This document shows positions 1 to 7,692 of a stretch of 64,000 nucleotides of DNA, one piece after another. Source of the DNA: an uncultured Lachnospiraceae bacterium (GTDB taxonomy: Bacteria > Bacillota > Clostridia > Lachnospirales > Lachnospiraceae); assembly GCA_945919795.1 (NCBI GenBank), contig CAMEJJ010000004.1, positions 80,422 to 144,421 of the forward strand, read 5' to 3'. The translations under genes and the position numbers were made by a program. Numbering within the stretch: position 1 is the stretch's first letter; the number at the start of each line of letters is the position of its first letter. The notes beneath the pieces were generated by a model. The model was not told the DNA's origin and ran no database searches. It saw only the letters and a list, made by a program, of their open reading frames with translations.

Positions 1-81
1 ACCGAAAAAGGCAACATAACCCATTCCGACTGCTGCGATCAGAAAAAGAATCAGCAATACGGCAGCTGTTCTTTTTTTCAT
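1..81 (-). CDS. N-terminus of a membrane protein, probably SecD (partial, cut by window edge)
   Basis: Only the first 27 codons are inside the window. They read MKKRTAAVLLILFLIAAVGM and onward, which is a short basic start followed by one hydrophobic segment. The ATG lies one base past the scfB stop codon, so the gene is the next one of the scfA-scfB transcription unit. A SecD or SecDF protein-export gene commonly follows scfB in Clostridia, and the basic start plus single membrane segment fits a SecD N-terminus. The product call rests on that neighbourhood and not on domain content, which is off the window. Confidence 0.5.
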   Translation of the reverse strand, partial: MKKRTAAVLLILFLIAAVGMGYVAFFG

Positions 82-82
82 G

Positions 83-1483
83 TTAGTTCTCCTCTCCTGC
101 AGCCAAAGCCGCTTTGATCATAATAGCACATTCAATCCGTTTTCTCTGTAATTCACATCCGATATCATATGCATCATATATACTGTTCCCATAATTATAA
201 GCATTGGCAGCACAACCGCCGCTGCAATAAAATTTGGCAAAACAATTCTTACATTTATCCTTGGCATAGACATTGCAGCCTTTAAATTGTTGCATGATGT
301 CAGGACGTACAATCCCATCATCTACATTTCCCATTAAAAACTCTTCCATACCGACAAACTGGTGACAAGGATAAAAATCTCCCCATGGAGTAACCGCCAG
401 ATATTCCGTTCCGGAACCACATCCGGACAATCTCTTATAAACACAGGGACCGCCTTCCATATCAATCATAAAATGAAAGAAATTAAAATCTCTGCCGGTT
501 TGCTTGCGATCAATAATCATTTTGGCAAGCTTGTCATATTCTTCCTTAATAATCGGAACATCTTGTTCTGTAATAGCGTAATCTTCTTTTTCATCGGCAA
601 CAACCGGTTCAACCGAAATCTGTTTAAAACCAAGATCCGCAAGATGCATAACATCTTTGGAAAAATCCAGATTATTATGCGTAAAGGTTCCTCTCACATA
701 ATAATTCATCTGATTGCGGCTTTCTGCCACTTTGATGTACTTGGGAACGACTTCATCATAACTGCCCTGTCCGCCCCGGTGCGGTCGCATCAGATCATGA
801 ATTTCTTTGCGTCCGTCAATACTTAAGACAATATTACTCATCTCGCGATTGACAAATTCGAGAATTTCATCATTTAAAAGTACGCCGTTGGTTGTCAGGG
901 TAAAACGGAACTTTTTATGAAAAGGCTCTTCCAAAGACCGTCCGTAATTGACAAGATCTTTAACCACCTGCCAGTTTAACAAAGGCTCTCCGCCAAAAAA
1001 ATCAACTTCCAGATTGACTCTGTTGCCGGAATTCTTTACCAGAAAGTCCAAAGCCTTTTTTCCGACTTCATAACTCATAATGGCGCGTCTGCCGTGATAT
1101 TCTCCTTCTTCCGCAAAACAGTATTTACAAGCCAGATTACAATCATGAGCAATATGTAAACACAGAGCTTTTACCACTGTTTCACGTTCTCCGAATTGTT
1201 CAATATACGGCTCATAAATATCTTCCGTATATAAAAGTCCTGCCTCGTACAATTCCAATATTTCATCAACTGCCTCGGCAATATCACTTTCCGAATATTG
1301 TTTGTCTTTATCTGACAACACTTTAAAGGCAACCTCTGATACTTTTTCTTTATCAGACTTTGCCTTAATACATTCTTCTAATTCGGGGATCAAATCATAC
1401 ACGACATCATCAACGACATGAACGGCACCGCTATTGACATCCAAAGCGATTTTAAAACCGTTGTTTTGATATACATGTACCAC
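83..1483 (-). CDS. scfB: ScfB, radical SAM maturase that installs thioether links in the SCIFF peptide
   Basis: Radical SAM enzyme of 466 residues that forms sulfur-to-carbon thioether crosslinks on the six-cysteine SCIFF peptide. The cluster-binding motif CNLACKYC lies at about residues 115-122. A cysteine-rich SPASM-type C-terminus follows (CKNCFAKFYCSGGC and a late Cys), which would hold auxiliary iron-sulfur clusters. The N-terminal region (VYQNNGFKIALDVNSGAVHV) resembles the RiPP-recognition part of this family. I chose the GTG at 1483 because AAGGAG lies nine bases upstream and the protein then starts at VVHVYQ as in relatives. An in-frame ATG at 1531 exists, but the extra 16 codons run through the RBS and a palindromic repeat. 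The precursor gene scfA is just upstream. Confidence 0.95.
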   Translation of the reverse strand: MVHVYQNNGFKIALDVNSGAVHVVDDVVYDLIPELEECIKAKSDKEKVSEVAFKVLSDKDKQYSESDIAEAVDEILELYEAGLLYTEDIYEPYIEQFGERETVVKALCLHIAHDCNLACKYCFAEEGEYHGRRAIMSYEVGKKALDFLVKNSGNRVNLEVDFFGGEPLLNWQVVKDLVNYGRSLEEPFHKKFRFTLTTNGVLLNDEILEFVNREMSNIVLSIDGRKEIHDLMRPHRGGQGSYDEVVPKYIKVAESRNQMNYYVRGTFTHNNLDFSKDVMHLADLGFKQISVEPVVADEKEDYAITEQDVPIIKEEYDKLAKMIIDRKQTGRDFNFFHFMIDMEGGPCVYKRLSGCGSGTEYLAVTPWGDFYPCHQFVGMEEFLMGNVDDGIVRPDIMQQFKGCNVYAKDKCKNCFAKFYCSGGCAANAYNYGNSIYDAYDIGCELQRKRIECAIMIKAALAAGEEN

Positions 1484-1502
1484 GTTTGTTTTCTCCTTAT
1501 TT

Positions 1503-1536
1503 GGGGACGGTTCTTTTGTCACAAAGAGCATCCCTA
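1503..1536. repeat. Short palindromic repeat of the GGGACGGTTC type, copy 1
   Basis: The segment reads GGGGACGGTTCTTTTGTC and closes with AGAGCATCCCT, so its ends can pair. A close relative in inverse orientation sits at 61701..61741 within a larger palindrome. Here it lies between the scfA terminator and the scfB ribosome binding site. Its presence helps show that the in-frame extension upstream of scfB is not coding. Confidence 0.55.
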
Positions 1537-1587
1537 TGTCATATTCTTTGTTTCATGAGAAGGGGCGTGAACCAAAAAACGTCCCAT

Positions 1588-1615
1588 GAAAAAGCAGCGA
1601 CCGCAATCGCTGCTT
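1588..1615 (-). terminator. Rho-independent terminator between scfA and scfB
   Basis: On the minus strand a perfect 9-bp stem (AAGCAGCGA paired with TCGCTGCTT, six-base loop) is followed by a T run. It starts 13 bases after the scfA stop codon. It would end most transcripts after the peptide gene, so that much more SCIFF precursor than ScfB enzyme is made, with read-through supplying scfB. Confidence 0.85.
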
Positions 1616-1628
1616 ATGAAACATCGTA

Positions 1629-1772
1629 TTATTTAACCTGTTCGCAACTCTGATTGCCAACTGTGCAGGATGTTTTGCAAGCTGACTGGCAAGATGTCTG
1701 GCATTCACCACAACCGCCTTTTTTCACAGTTTTCTTAAGGTCTCTTGTGCTTAATGTTTTGATATGCTTCAT
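1629..1772 (-). CDS. scfA: SCIFF (six cysteines in forty-five) ranthipeptide precursor
   Basis: Precursor peptide of 47 residues. It opens with MKHIKTLSTRDLKKTVKKGG, the conserved SCIFF leader, and carries six cysteines at positions 21, 24, 28, 32, 36 and 43 in the near-invariant core CGECQTSCQSACKTSC. The ScfB enzyme encoded next makes thioether crosslinks between these cysteines and nearby residues. The ATG at 1772 has AAGGAGG eight bases upstream. Another in-frame ATG two codons earlier is only two bases from the Shine-Dalgarno and is too close to be used. This peptide is nearly universal in Clostridia; a quorum-sensing-like role has been proposed for the family, but its function here is unknown. 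Confidence 0.97.
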   Translation of the reverse strand: MKHIKTLSTRDLKKTVKKGGCGECQTSCQSACKTSCTVGNQSCEQVK

Positions 1773-1797
1773 GAACATAGCCTCCTTATTCACTTAA

Positions 1798-1859
1798 ACA
1801 GTTTCTATCCTGAAACTGTACTCTTTGGCAATTATAGCATAGTTTTTTATGTATTGAAA
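1798..1859 (-). promoter_or_regulatory. scfA promoter with a hairpin at the transcript start
   Basis: On the minus strand an extended -10 (TG, one base, then TATAAT at 1831..1836) lies 17 bases from a weak -35 TTTCAA (1854..1859). The expected start near 1824 is followed at once by a perfect 8-bp hairpin (ACAGTTTC with GAAACTGT, 1798..1819). That stem would sit at the very 5' end of the scfA mRNA, where it could shield the transcript from decay. Confidence 0.6.
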
Positions 1860-1869
1860 GACTTTTTTT

Positions 1870-2256
1870 CTAGCTTAACATTCCACCTAACATTCCGCCG
1901 CCTGCACAAAGAAGATAGGTTGTAATCATTCCTCTTCCTACCACCATATCCGATACGCCACCAATCATGGAGACCACGGTTAAAATCAGAAAATAGATAC
2001 TTCCGAGAATAAGGCCCCATAGGAACTTCTTAACTTTAAATCTTTTTCCGGCCACAAATCCGGCAAAAAATGTCATGCAGACATAAATAACGATAATAGC
2101 CATATTTACCACATTCTCCGAAATACGGAATTTATACAGGATAAATGCCAGAAGTAAAAGGCATCCTGCTGTCAGAACATAAGACAATACCAATATCACA
2201 AGTGCTGACAATATTTTCTGATCCTGCTGTTCCCGTTTCATCATCCATTTTCTCAT
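1870..2256 (-). CDS. TIGR04086-family small membrane protein
   Basis: Protein of 128 residues with four predicted membrane segments (around residues 15-40, 48-68, 74-98 and 105-128) after a basic start (MRKWMMKREQQD). Size, topology and position directly upstream of scfA match the TIGR04086 membrane protein that travels with SCIFF in Clostridia. Its role is unknown. A part in export or membrane handling of the peptide is only inferred from the neighbourhood. The start has AGAGGT at suitable spacing. The scfA promoter begins about ten bases past its stop codon, so the two are separately transcribed at least in part. Confidence 0.75.
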   Translation of the reverse strand: MRKWMMKREQQDQKILSALVILVLSYVLTAGCLLLLAFILYKFRISENVVNMAIIVIYVCMTFFAGFVAGKRFKVKKFLWGLILGSIYFLILTVVSMIGGVSDMVVGRGMITTYLLCAGGGMLGGMLS

Positions 2257-2326
2257 ATTCTACCTCTTCTCTGTTTTATTACATGATCATTCCACCTGCG
2301 AAATATAAAAATTTCCTTATTTACAC

Positions 2327-2386
2327 TTCGTTTATCTTTCGTTTATACAAACTTTACTTGACAAGTTCAAAGCATATATAGTATCT
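2327..2386 (+). promoter_or_regulatory. Promoter region of the CNNM/CorC gene with 11-bp direct repeats
   Basis: A consensus -35 TTGACA lies at 2358..2363, with AT-rich sequence 15-17 bases on but no clean -10. Just upstream, TTCGTTTAT occurs twice exactly 11 bases apart (2327..2335 and 2338..2346). That helical-turn spacing is typical of sites for OmpR/PhoB-type regulators. No regulator is assigned. Confidence 0.4.
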
Positions 2387-2479
2387 TTCCTTATACATAA
2401 ATACTATGAAAAAAGATTTCATTTATGTATAGAAAGTATTCAGAAACATTACAAAAACAGAAAAGAGGTTTATTTTCAC

Positions 2480-3805
2480 TTGGACACATCAGATGCCATA
2501 CAACTTATCAGTCTTATCATTTTACTATTTCTTTCCGCGTTTTTTTCTTCTGCGGAGACAGCTCTGACAAGCGTCAACCGAATAAAAATGAAAACACTTG
2601 CGGATGAAGGGGACAAAAAAGCCCAGACGGTTCTGGATGTTTTGGAAAATACCGGAAAGATGTTAAGCACGATTTTAATAGGTAATAACATCGTGAACAT
2701 TACAACCACCACCCTTGCAACAGCACTAACCATCCGGTTGTTTGGCAGTGTGTTTATCGGTCTTGTCACAGCAATACTGACAGTTTTAGTGCTATTATTT
2801 GGCGAAATCGTCCCCAAAACTGCTGCAAGCATCAATTCTGAAAAAATGGCAAGGGTATATGCACCCATTATCCGCGTTTTAATGTTTCTTCTGACACCGG
2901 TTATTTTTATCATTGACAAACTTTCCGTTTTCTTTTTGAAATTGGCAGGAATTGACAGTGAAACAGCACACAGTGCCATGACAGAAAGTGAATTAAAGAC
3001 ATATGTCGAAGTCAGCCACGAAGACGGTGCTATTGAAACAGAAGAAAGGGAAATGATTTTAAACGTATTTGATTTTGGCGATTCTCTTGCCAAAGACATC
3101 ATGATTCCACGAATTGAAATGACAATGATTGATGTGGATGCATCTTATACCAAGCTTCGGACGCTATTCAAAAATACGCTGTTTTCCCGTATTCCTGTAT
3201 ATGAGGGAGATAAAGACAATATCATCGGAAGTGTCAACTTAAAAGACTTTTTCCTTGTCAATAAAAAAACCGATTTCAACATCCGTAATATCATGCGTGA
3301 CATCTACTACACCTATGAAACCAAAAAAACAGATGATTTAATGGTAGAAATGCGTGAAAGTGCTAATAATATTGCGATTGTACTTGATGAATACGGTTCT
3401 GCCGTGGGACTGATTACATTGGAAGATTTATTGGAAGAAATTGTAGGTGAAATCCGCGATGAATATGATACGGAAGAAGAAGAACTCATTAAAGAAATAG
3501 GTCCCAACACCTATGATATTGCCGGTTCCATGAAGCTTGACGATATCAATGATGCATTGGATACCAACTTTACATCCGAAGATTATGACTCCATCGGTGG
3601 TATTATGATTGAATATCTAGATCACATTCCCAAAAAAAATGAAATCGCTGTTTTGGAAGACGGCACACAGATACAGGCTTCCAACATTAACAAAAACCGC
3701 ATTCTGCGCGTCATTGTTACCCTGCCTTTACATACACAGACAGATGAAGATGAATCAATCGCAATCCAATCCGATCAATCATCTGACGAAGTAAAGCAGG
3801 ACTGA
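2480..3805 (+). CDS. CNNM/CorC (HlyC-type) membrane protein with paired CBS domains
   Basis: Protein of 441 residues in three parts: a CNNM (DUF21) membrane domain of about 190 residues with several hydrophobic helices, a pair of CBS domains (about residues 205-330), and a C-terminal CorC_HlyC domain that ends near residue 420. The family moves divalent cations such as Mg2+ across the membrane, with the CBS pair sensing nucleotide. The old name hemolysin is not a functional claim. Translation starts at a TTG, with AAGAGG about 11 bases upstream. The gene is alone on the plus strand, divergent from the SCIFF locus and convergent with the next gene. Confidence 0.85.
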   Translation: MDTSDAIQLISLIILLFLSAFFSSAETALTSVNRIKMKTLADEGDKKAQTVLDVLENTGKMLSTILIGNNIVNITTTTLATALTIRLFGSVFIGLVTAILTVLVLLFGEIVPKTAASINSEKMARVYAPIIRVLMFLLTPVIFIIDKLSVFFLKLAGIDSETAHSAMTESELKTYVEVSHEDGAIETEEREMILNVFDFGDSLAKDIMIPRIEMTMIDVDASYTKLRTLFKNTLFSRIPVYEGDKDNIIGSVNLKDFFLVNKKTDFNIRNIMRDIYYTYETKKTDDLMVEMRESANNIAIVLDEYGSAVGLITLEDLLEEIVGEIRDEYDTEEEELIKEIGPNTYDIAGSMKLDDINDALDTNFTSEDYDSIGGIMIEYLDHIPKKNEIAVLEDGTQIQASNINKNRILRVIVTLPLHTQTDEDESIAIQSDQSSDEVKQD

Positions 3806-3812
3806 TGTAAAT

Positions 3813-3847
3813 ATGCAAAAAGCGCGAATATTTGGAGCTTTTTGCAT
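3813..3847. terminator. Hairpin between convergent genes, probable two-way terminator
   Basis: A perfect 11-bp stem (ATGCAAAAAGC with GCTTTTTGCAT) lies between the stop codons of the plus-strand CNNM gene and the minus-strand transferase gene, 8 and 6 bases from them. The A and T tracts are within the stem, so either strand could terminate. The flanking T tract is poor. Confidence 0.55.
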
Positions 3848-3853
3848 TTATAA

Positions 3854-4486
3854 TCAGGAACACGCATCCGAACAGGGGGAAATCATGGTGATTTCCTCAC
3901 AGAAAGCATCGTGATAGGAAGAAACGGATAAAAAACAGTTCTCACACGGCTGAAATTCTTTTGTGTAGATTTCAGTCGTCTTTTTATCTTTATCCAAGAG
4001 ACCGGCAATTCCAATTCCGGTTAATTTTACCGCGCTTTCTTTTCTTGTCCACCAGCGTGTAAAAAAGATATCCTTCTCTTCCTGATTCACAATCTCATCC
4101 ATCTGAGCTTTTTCTTTTTCAGAAGCGATTTTTAAAAACAGTTTTTCCTTATATGCGCGAATTCCTTCTACATCCACGCCGATTTCTACTTCATCACAAG
4201 CACAGACTGCAAAATCGTCTGCATGCGAAAGGTTTACATAAAACATATCCAAGTGTGGAAAAAACAGCTTGCCGGTATTTGTCACATCTTCTTTTTCCGA
4301 AAGGGAAATGCCATGTTCTTTCATACAAATACCCAAAAGATACGAAGCTGCCAGACTTCGTTTCTGATCTGCTTCATTTTTATAGGAATCTGCCAGTTTC
4401 ATCCGGCATTTAGGAATTTCTTCCATCAACTGTTCTTTTGACATCGCCCGGAATAATTCCGATACCCTGCAAAAATATAGTTTCAT
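3854..4486 (-). CDS. 4'-phosphopantetheinyl transferase (Sfp type)
   Basis: Protein of 210 residues that moves phosphopantetheine from CoA to a serine of a carrier protein. It shows the two hallmarks of the Sfp/AcpT superfamily: VNLSHADDFAVCACD followed by GVDVE, which supplies Mg2+-binding acids, and WWTRKESAVKLTGIGI, the W-x2-KE-x3-K motif. It could activate the acyl carrier protein made by acpP in this window, although Sfp types often serve secondary-metabolite carriers instead. The Shine-Dalgarno (TGGGT) is weak. It lies downstream of the glycerol-1-phosphate dehydrogenase-like gene with 86 bases between them that hold a degenerate tandem repeat. Confidence 0.88.
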   Translation of the reverse strand: MKLYFCRVSELFRAMSKEQLMEEIPKCRMKLADSYKNEADQKRSLAASYLLGICMKEHGISLSEKEDVTNTGKLFFPHLDMFYVNLSHADDFAVCACDEVEIGVDVEGIRAYKEKLFLKIASEKEKAQMDEIVNQEEKDIFFTRWWTRKESAVKLTGIGIAGLLDKDKKTTEIYTKEFQPCENCFLSVSSYHDAFCEEITMISPCSDACS

Positions 4487-4508
4487 TTTTAACCCAGTCC
4501 AATGTTTT

Positions 4509-4590
4509 TCTATATCAAGTTCGCTATTCGTTAATCAAGCCAGTTGTTTATTATTCAAATTCGTTGATTTTATTAATCAAGTCCACCATT
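4509..4590. repeat. Degenerate tandem repeat of about 20-22 bp
   Basis: ATCAAG or a close variant recurs at 4514, 4534, 4554 (as ATTCAA) and 4576. The repeat fills the spacer between two minus-strand genes, and its last copy runs over the stop codon of the dehydrogenase gene. Copies are imperfect. Confidence 0.4.
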
Positions 4591-5682
4591 TCTCTTTAAT
4601 CCAAGACGATAAACGGCATCCGACTTATCTGCCATTCTGTCATAAATCATATCCAGCCACTGACGGTTTAAATTTGTGGAATTCAAAATGGTAATACGGT
4701 CCGGTCTTGTACTTCCGGCTCTTAACCAAGCATCTGCAAAGATATCCTTTGTAATGCCGTAAGCAGCCGGGTCTAAATCAATACCGTAAGCGCGACAAAC
4801 TTCTACAAGCTGTGTTTCATCTCTTCCCTGAAAAATACAGGCTCCGACGCTTCCAAGTGCTACAGCAAGTCCATGTGAAATCTTGATTTCAGGGTAAAAC
4901 TCTTCTATGGCATGACAAAACAGGTGCTCGCTTCCGCTGCTTGGTCTGGACGAACCGGCAATCTCCATGGCAAGACCTCCCATAACCAAAGATCTTGACA
5001 GAATACGGATAAAGGTTTTATTGGTAAGATCTTTATTGTCTGAATGATAAACCGTATCATAACTCATGCGGGCTATGGCATAGGCAAAATCATCCAAAGG
5101 CTTTCCTTCTTTTTCTGCAGACAGTTTCCAGTCAAATAACGCCGTATGTTTGCTGATGGTATCACCAATACCGGATAAGGTCTGCCCCTTAGGTGCTTTC
5201 ATAATCATATCGGTATCTACTAAAATCGCCGTAGGAATTTTGCTTCCCAACGTTTTACGGCTCTTTCCTTCCATTCCCAGTACGGAAAAGGGGGATGCCA
5301 ATGAATCATTGCTCAATGTCGTAGGCAGACAGATATAGGCGGTTTTACTGACAAATGCCGCATATTTAGCCACATCCAAAACACGTCCTCCGCCAAAACC
5401 AATCACGACTTTGACATTTGCCATGCTGATATATTTTGCCAGTGCAACAGCCTGTTCATAGTCCCCCTGTACAACTTCATACACCTCTGCGCCACCGAAA
5501 TCCTTTTGAATTTCACTGACAATATCCGGATATAAATTCATTAGAAAATTTTCGCTTACAAGAATAGCTTTTTGCCCCTTGATTTCCGGTACATATTTGT
5601 AAACGGTTTCATCCACATGGTTAAAAACCCCTTCTTCCACTACCAGACAAAGAGGCAGATTAAAACTTGAATACTGGCCCAT
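4573..5682 (-). CDS. sn-glycerol-1-phosphate dehydrogenase-like, iron-containing ADH superfamily
   Basis: Protein of 369 residues that matches the EgsA/AraM branch of the metal-dependent alcohol dehydrogenases. It has the nucleotide-binding signature IGFGGGRVLDVAKYAA, the substrate loop LPTTLSNDSLASPFS, and metal-ligand candidates in SGIGDTISKHTALFDW, GSEHLFCHAIEEF and the HGLAVALG segment. Family members reduce dihydroxyacetone phosphate to glycerol-1-phosphate, which archaea use for lipids and Bacillus AraM uses for a heptaprenyl lipid. The ATG at 5682 has AAAGGAG seven bases upstream. A GTG six codons earlier would place the Shine-Dalgarno within the coding sequence. It could also be a related polyol dehydrogenase. 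Confidence 0.75.
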   Translation of the reverse strand: MGQYSSFNLPLCLVVEEGVFNHVDETVYKYVPEIKGQKAILVSENFLMNLYPDIVSEIQKDFGGAEVYEVVQGDYEQAVALAKYISMANVKVVIGFGGGRVLDVAKYAAFVSKTAYICLPTTLSNDSLASPFSVLGMEGKSRKTLGSKIPTAILVDTDMIMKAPKGQTLSGIGDTISKHTALFDWKLSAEKEGKPLDDFAYAIARMSYDTVYHSDNKDLTNKTFIRILSRSLVMGGLAMEIAGSSRPSSGSEHLFCHAIEEFYPEIKISHGLAVALGSVGACIFQGRDETQLVEVCRAYGIDLDPAAYGITKDIFADAWLRAGSTRPDRITILNSTNLNRQWLDMIYDRMADKSDAVYRLGLKRNGGLD

Positions 5683-5708
5683 ATCAATTCTCCTTTTCAC
5701 TTAACTAA

Positions 5709-5737
5709 GAAATGCACAATATAAATTGTGCATTTTC
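5709..5737 (-). terminator. Terminator hairpin after aspS
   Basis: A perfect 11-bp stem (AAATGCACAAT with ATTGTGCATTT, four-base loop) lies 15 bases after the aspS stop codon on the minus strand. The T tract after it is short, so termination may be partial and the dehydrogenase gene could be reached by read-through. Confidence 0.6.
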
Positions 5738-5752
5738 ATTGTTGTATTGAAA

Positions 5753-7564
5753 TTATTCTTCTGTTTTTTCTTCGGTCTCTTCCACCAAATTTAATGCAAT
5801 CTGTAATTCATCTAACTGTTTTTGATCAACCACATCAGGTGCATTGGTCAATAAGCAGCTTGCATCTTTTACCTTAGGGAATGCAATAACCTCACGGATA
5901 CTGTCTGCTTTTACCAAAAGCATAACCAATCGGTCAAGACCGTATGCAAGTCCGGCATGCGGTGGCACACCATATTTAAATGCATTCAGTAAAAAGCCAA
6001 AGCGCTCCCATGCACTTTCTTTTGTAAAGCCTAATACTTCAAACATCTTTTCCTGAATATCGTTCTGATGAATTCTGACAGAACCGCCACCTAATTCAAC
6101 ACCGTTTAATACAATGTCATAAGCCTTTGCTCTGACGCGGCCGGGATCGGTATCAATATACTGCCAGTCCTCTTCCATCGGCATGGTAAAGGGATGATGC
6201 ATTGCCACAAACCGTTCTTCTTCATCACTCCACTCCAATAACGGAAACTCTACAACCCATAAGAAATTGAACTGATTTTCATCTATCAATCCCAGTGAAT
6301 GACCAAGCTCTAAACGAAGTGCACCAAGAACACTCCAAACGATTTTATTGCGGTCTGCCGCAAATAACAATAAGTCACCTTTTTCGCCATCCATAGCTTT
6401 TACCAAAGCATCCAGTTCTTCTTCTGTCATGAATTTGGCAAAGGATGATTTATAGGTACCGTCTTCCAAAACAGCCAGATATGCAAGGCCTTTTGCACCG
6501 TTTCCTTTTGCAGAATCAACCAGTGCATCAATTTTCTTACGAGGCATACCGGCCTGTCCTTTGACATTGATACCTCTGACGGATCCACCTGCTTGTAAAG
6601 CGGATGTGAACACACCAAAACCACAGTTTTTAACAACATCGGATACATTGACAAGTTCCATGCCGAAACGGGTATCCGGTTTATCGGAGCCGTAACGGTC
6701 CATTGCATCCTGCCAGGTAATACGCGGCAGGGGAAGCTCCACCTTTAATCCGATTGCTTTCTCACAGACATCGGCAATCAGTCTTTCATTGATATCCATA
6801 ACATCTTCCGCGTCAACGAAAGACAACTCCATATCAATCTGGGTAAATTCCGGTTGTCTGTCCGCGCGCAAATCTTCATCACGGAAACATTTTGCGATCT
6901 GGATATAGCGATCATAACCGGAGCACATCAAAAGCTGTTTAAAAAGCTGCGGTGACTGCGGAAGTGCATAAAAATTACCGGGATGCACACGGCTGGGAAC
7001 CAGATAATCTCTAGCACCTTCCGGTGTAGATTTATTTAAAATCGGTGTTTCAATCTCCAAAAAGCCTTCCTTTGTCATAAAGTCACGGACTTCGGCACAA
7101 ATTTTACTTCTTAAAATCAGGTTTCTCTGAATATCCGGACGTCTTAGATCCAGATATCTGTATTTTAAGCGGATTTCTTCTTTGGTCTTGCTGTTTTCTT
7201 CAATCGGGAAAGGAGGGGTCTCTGATTCGGAAAGAATCCGTACATCCTCCGCAATAACTTCAATATCGCCGGTTGCAAGGTTTTCATTAACCGCACCTTC
7301 ACGCTTGCACACCTTACCAACAACCGCAATTACAAATTCGCTTCGCATTTTCTCTGCTTTTGCAAAGCTTTCACTACCGCACTTATCTTCTTCAAAAATA
7401 ATCTGTAAAATACCGCTGCGGTCTCTTAAATCCACAAAAATAATACCGCCTTTATTTCTCTGTTTCGCAACCCATCCCATAACGGTAACAGTTTCACCAA
7501 TGTTAGCATTGCTAACTTCCGTACAACGATGTGTGCGCTTTAATCCTTTCATTGATTCTGCCAT
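5753..7564 (-). CDS. aspS: Aspartyl-tRNA synthetase
   Basis: Cytoplasmic class IIb synthetase of 603 residues, the usual bacterial length. It has an N-terminal OB-fold anticodon-binding domain (GETVTVMGWVAKQRNKGG), then the catalytic core with motif 2 (FRDEDLRADRQPEFTQ) and motif 3 (GLAYGLDRLVMLL). The GAD insertion typical of bacterial AspRS lies around residues 290-420. The C-terminus is acidic. The start ATG has AGGAGG seven bases upstream. It follows hisS on the same strand with 113 bases between; no T-box leader is visible. Whether it is the discriminating or the Asp/Asn-charging type cannot be told by eye. Confidence 0.97.
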   Translation of the reverse strand: MAESMKGLKRTHRCTEVSNANIGETVTVMGWVAKQRNKGGIIFVDLRDRSGILQIIFEEDKCGSESFAKAEKMRSEFVIAVVGKVCKREGAVNENLATGDIEVIAEDVRILSESETPPFPIEENSKTKEEIRLKYRYLDLRRPDIQRNLILRSKICAEVRDFMTKEGFLEIETPILNKSTPEGARDYLVPSRVHPGNFYALPQSPQLFKQLLMCSGYDRYIQIAKCFRDEDLRADRQPEFTQIDMELSFVDAEDVMDINERLIADVCEKAIGLKVELPLPRITWQDAMDRYGSDKPDTRFGMELVNVSDVVKNCGFGVFTSALQAGGSVRGINVKGQAGMPRKKIDALVDSAKGNGAKGLAYLAVLEDGTYKSSFAKFMTEEELDALVKAMDGEKGDLLLFAADRNKIVWSVLGALRLELGHSLGLIDENQFNFLWVVEFPLLEWSDEEERFVAMHHPFTMPMEEDWQYIDTDPGRVRAKAYDIVLNGVELGGGSVRIHQNDIQEKMFEVLGFTKESAWERFGFLLNAFKYGVPPHAGLAYGLDRLVMLLVKADSIREVIAFPKVKDASCLLTNAPDVVDQKQLDELQIALNLVEETEEKTEE

Positions 7565-7622
7565 TTTACTGCCTCCTGAAGTATTATTAGGATAAAATTA
7601 CATGAAATCCATCATATAAATC

Positions 7623-7661
7623 ATTATGAAAAACTATTATGAAAAACCATTACAAAAATAA
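7623..7661. repeat. Tandem 13-bp repeat, three copies, between hisS and aspS
   Basis: Units are ATTATGAAAAACT (7623..7635), ATTATGAAAAACC (7636..7648) and a decayed ATTACAAAAATAA (7649..7661). The array lies in the spacer between the two synthetase genes. Confidence 0.65.
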
Positions 7662-7669
7662 CTACATAC

Positions 7670-7692
7670 AAAAACCTCTACATCTTAAGAGG
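7670..7692 (-). terminator. Weak terminator overlapping the hisS stop codon
   Basis: On the minus strand CCTCT and AGAGG can pair over an 8-base loop and are followed by TTTTT. The stem is only five base pairs and includes the last codons and stop of hisS, so it would be open while ribosomes pass. Function is uncertain. Confidence 0.35.

Noticed and set aside
1484..1531. Upstream in-frame extension of scfB by 16 codons
   Set aside because: It runs through the AAGGAG ribosome binding site and a palindromic repeat; relatives begin near VVHVYQ.
1773..1778. Earlier ATG for the SCIFF precursor, two codons upstream
   Set aside because: It is only two bases from the Shine-Dalgarno; the conserved peptide starts MKHIKTL.
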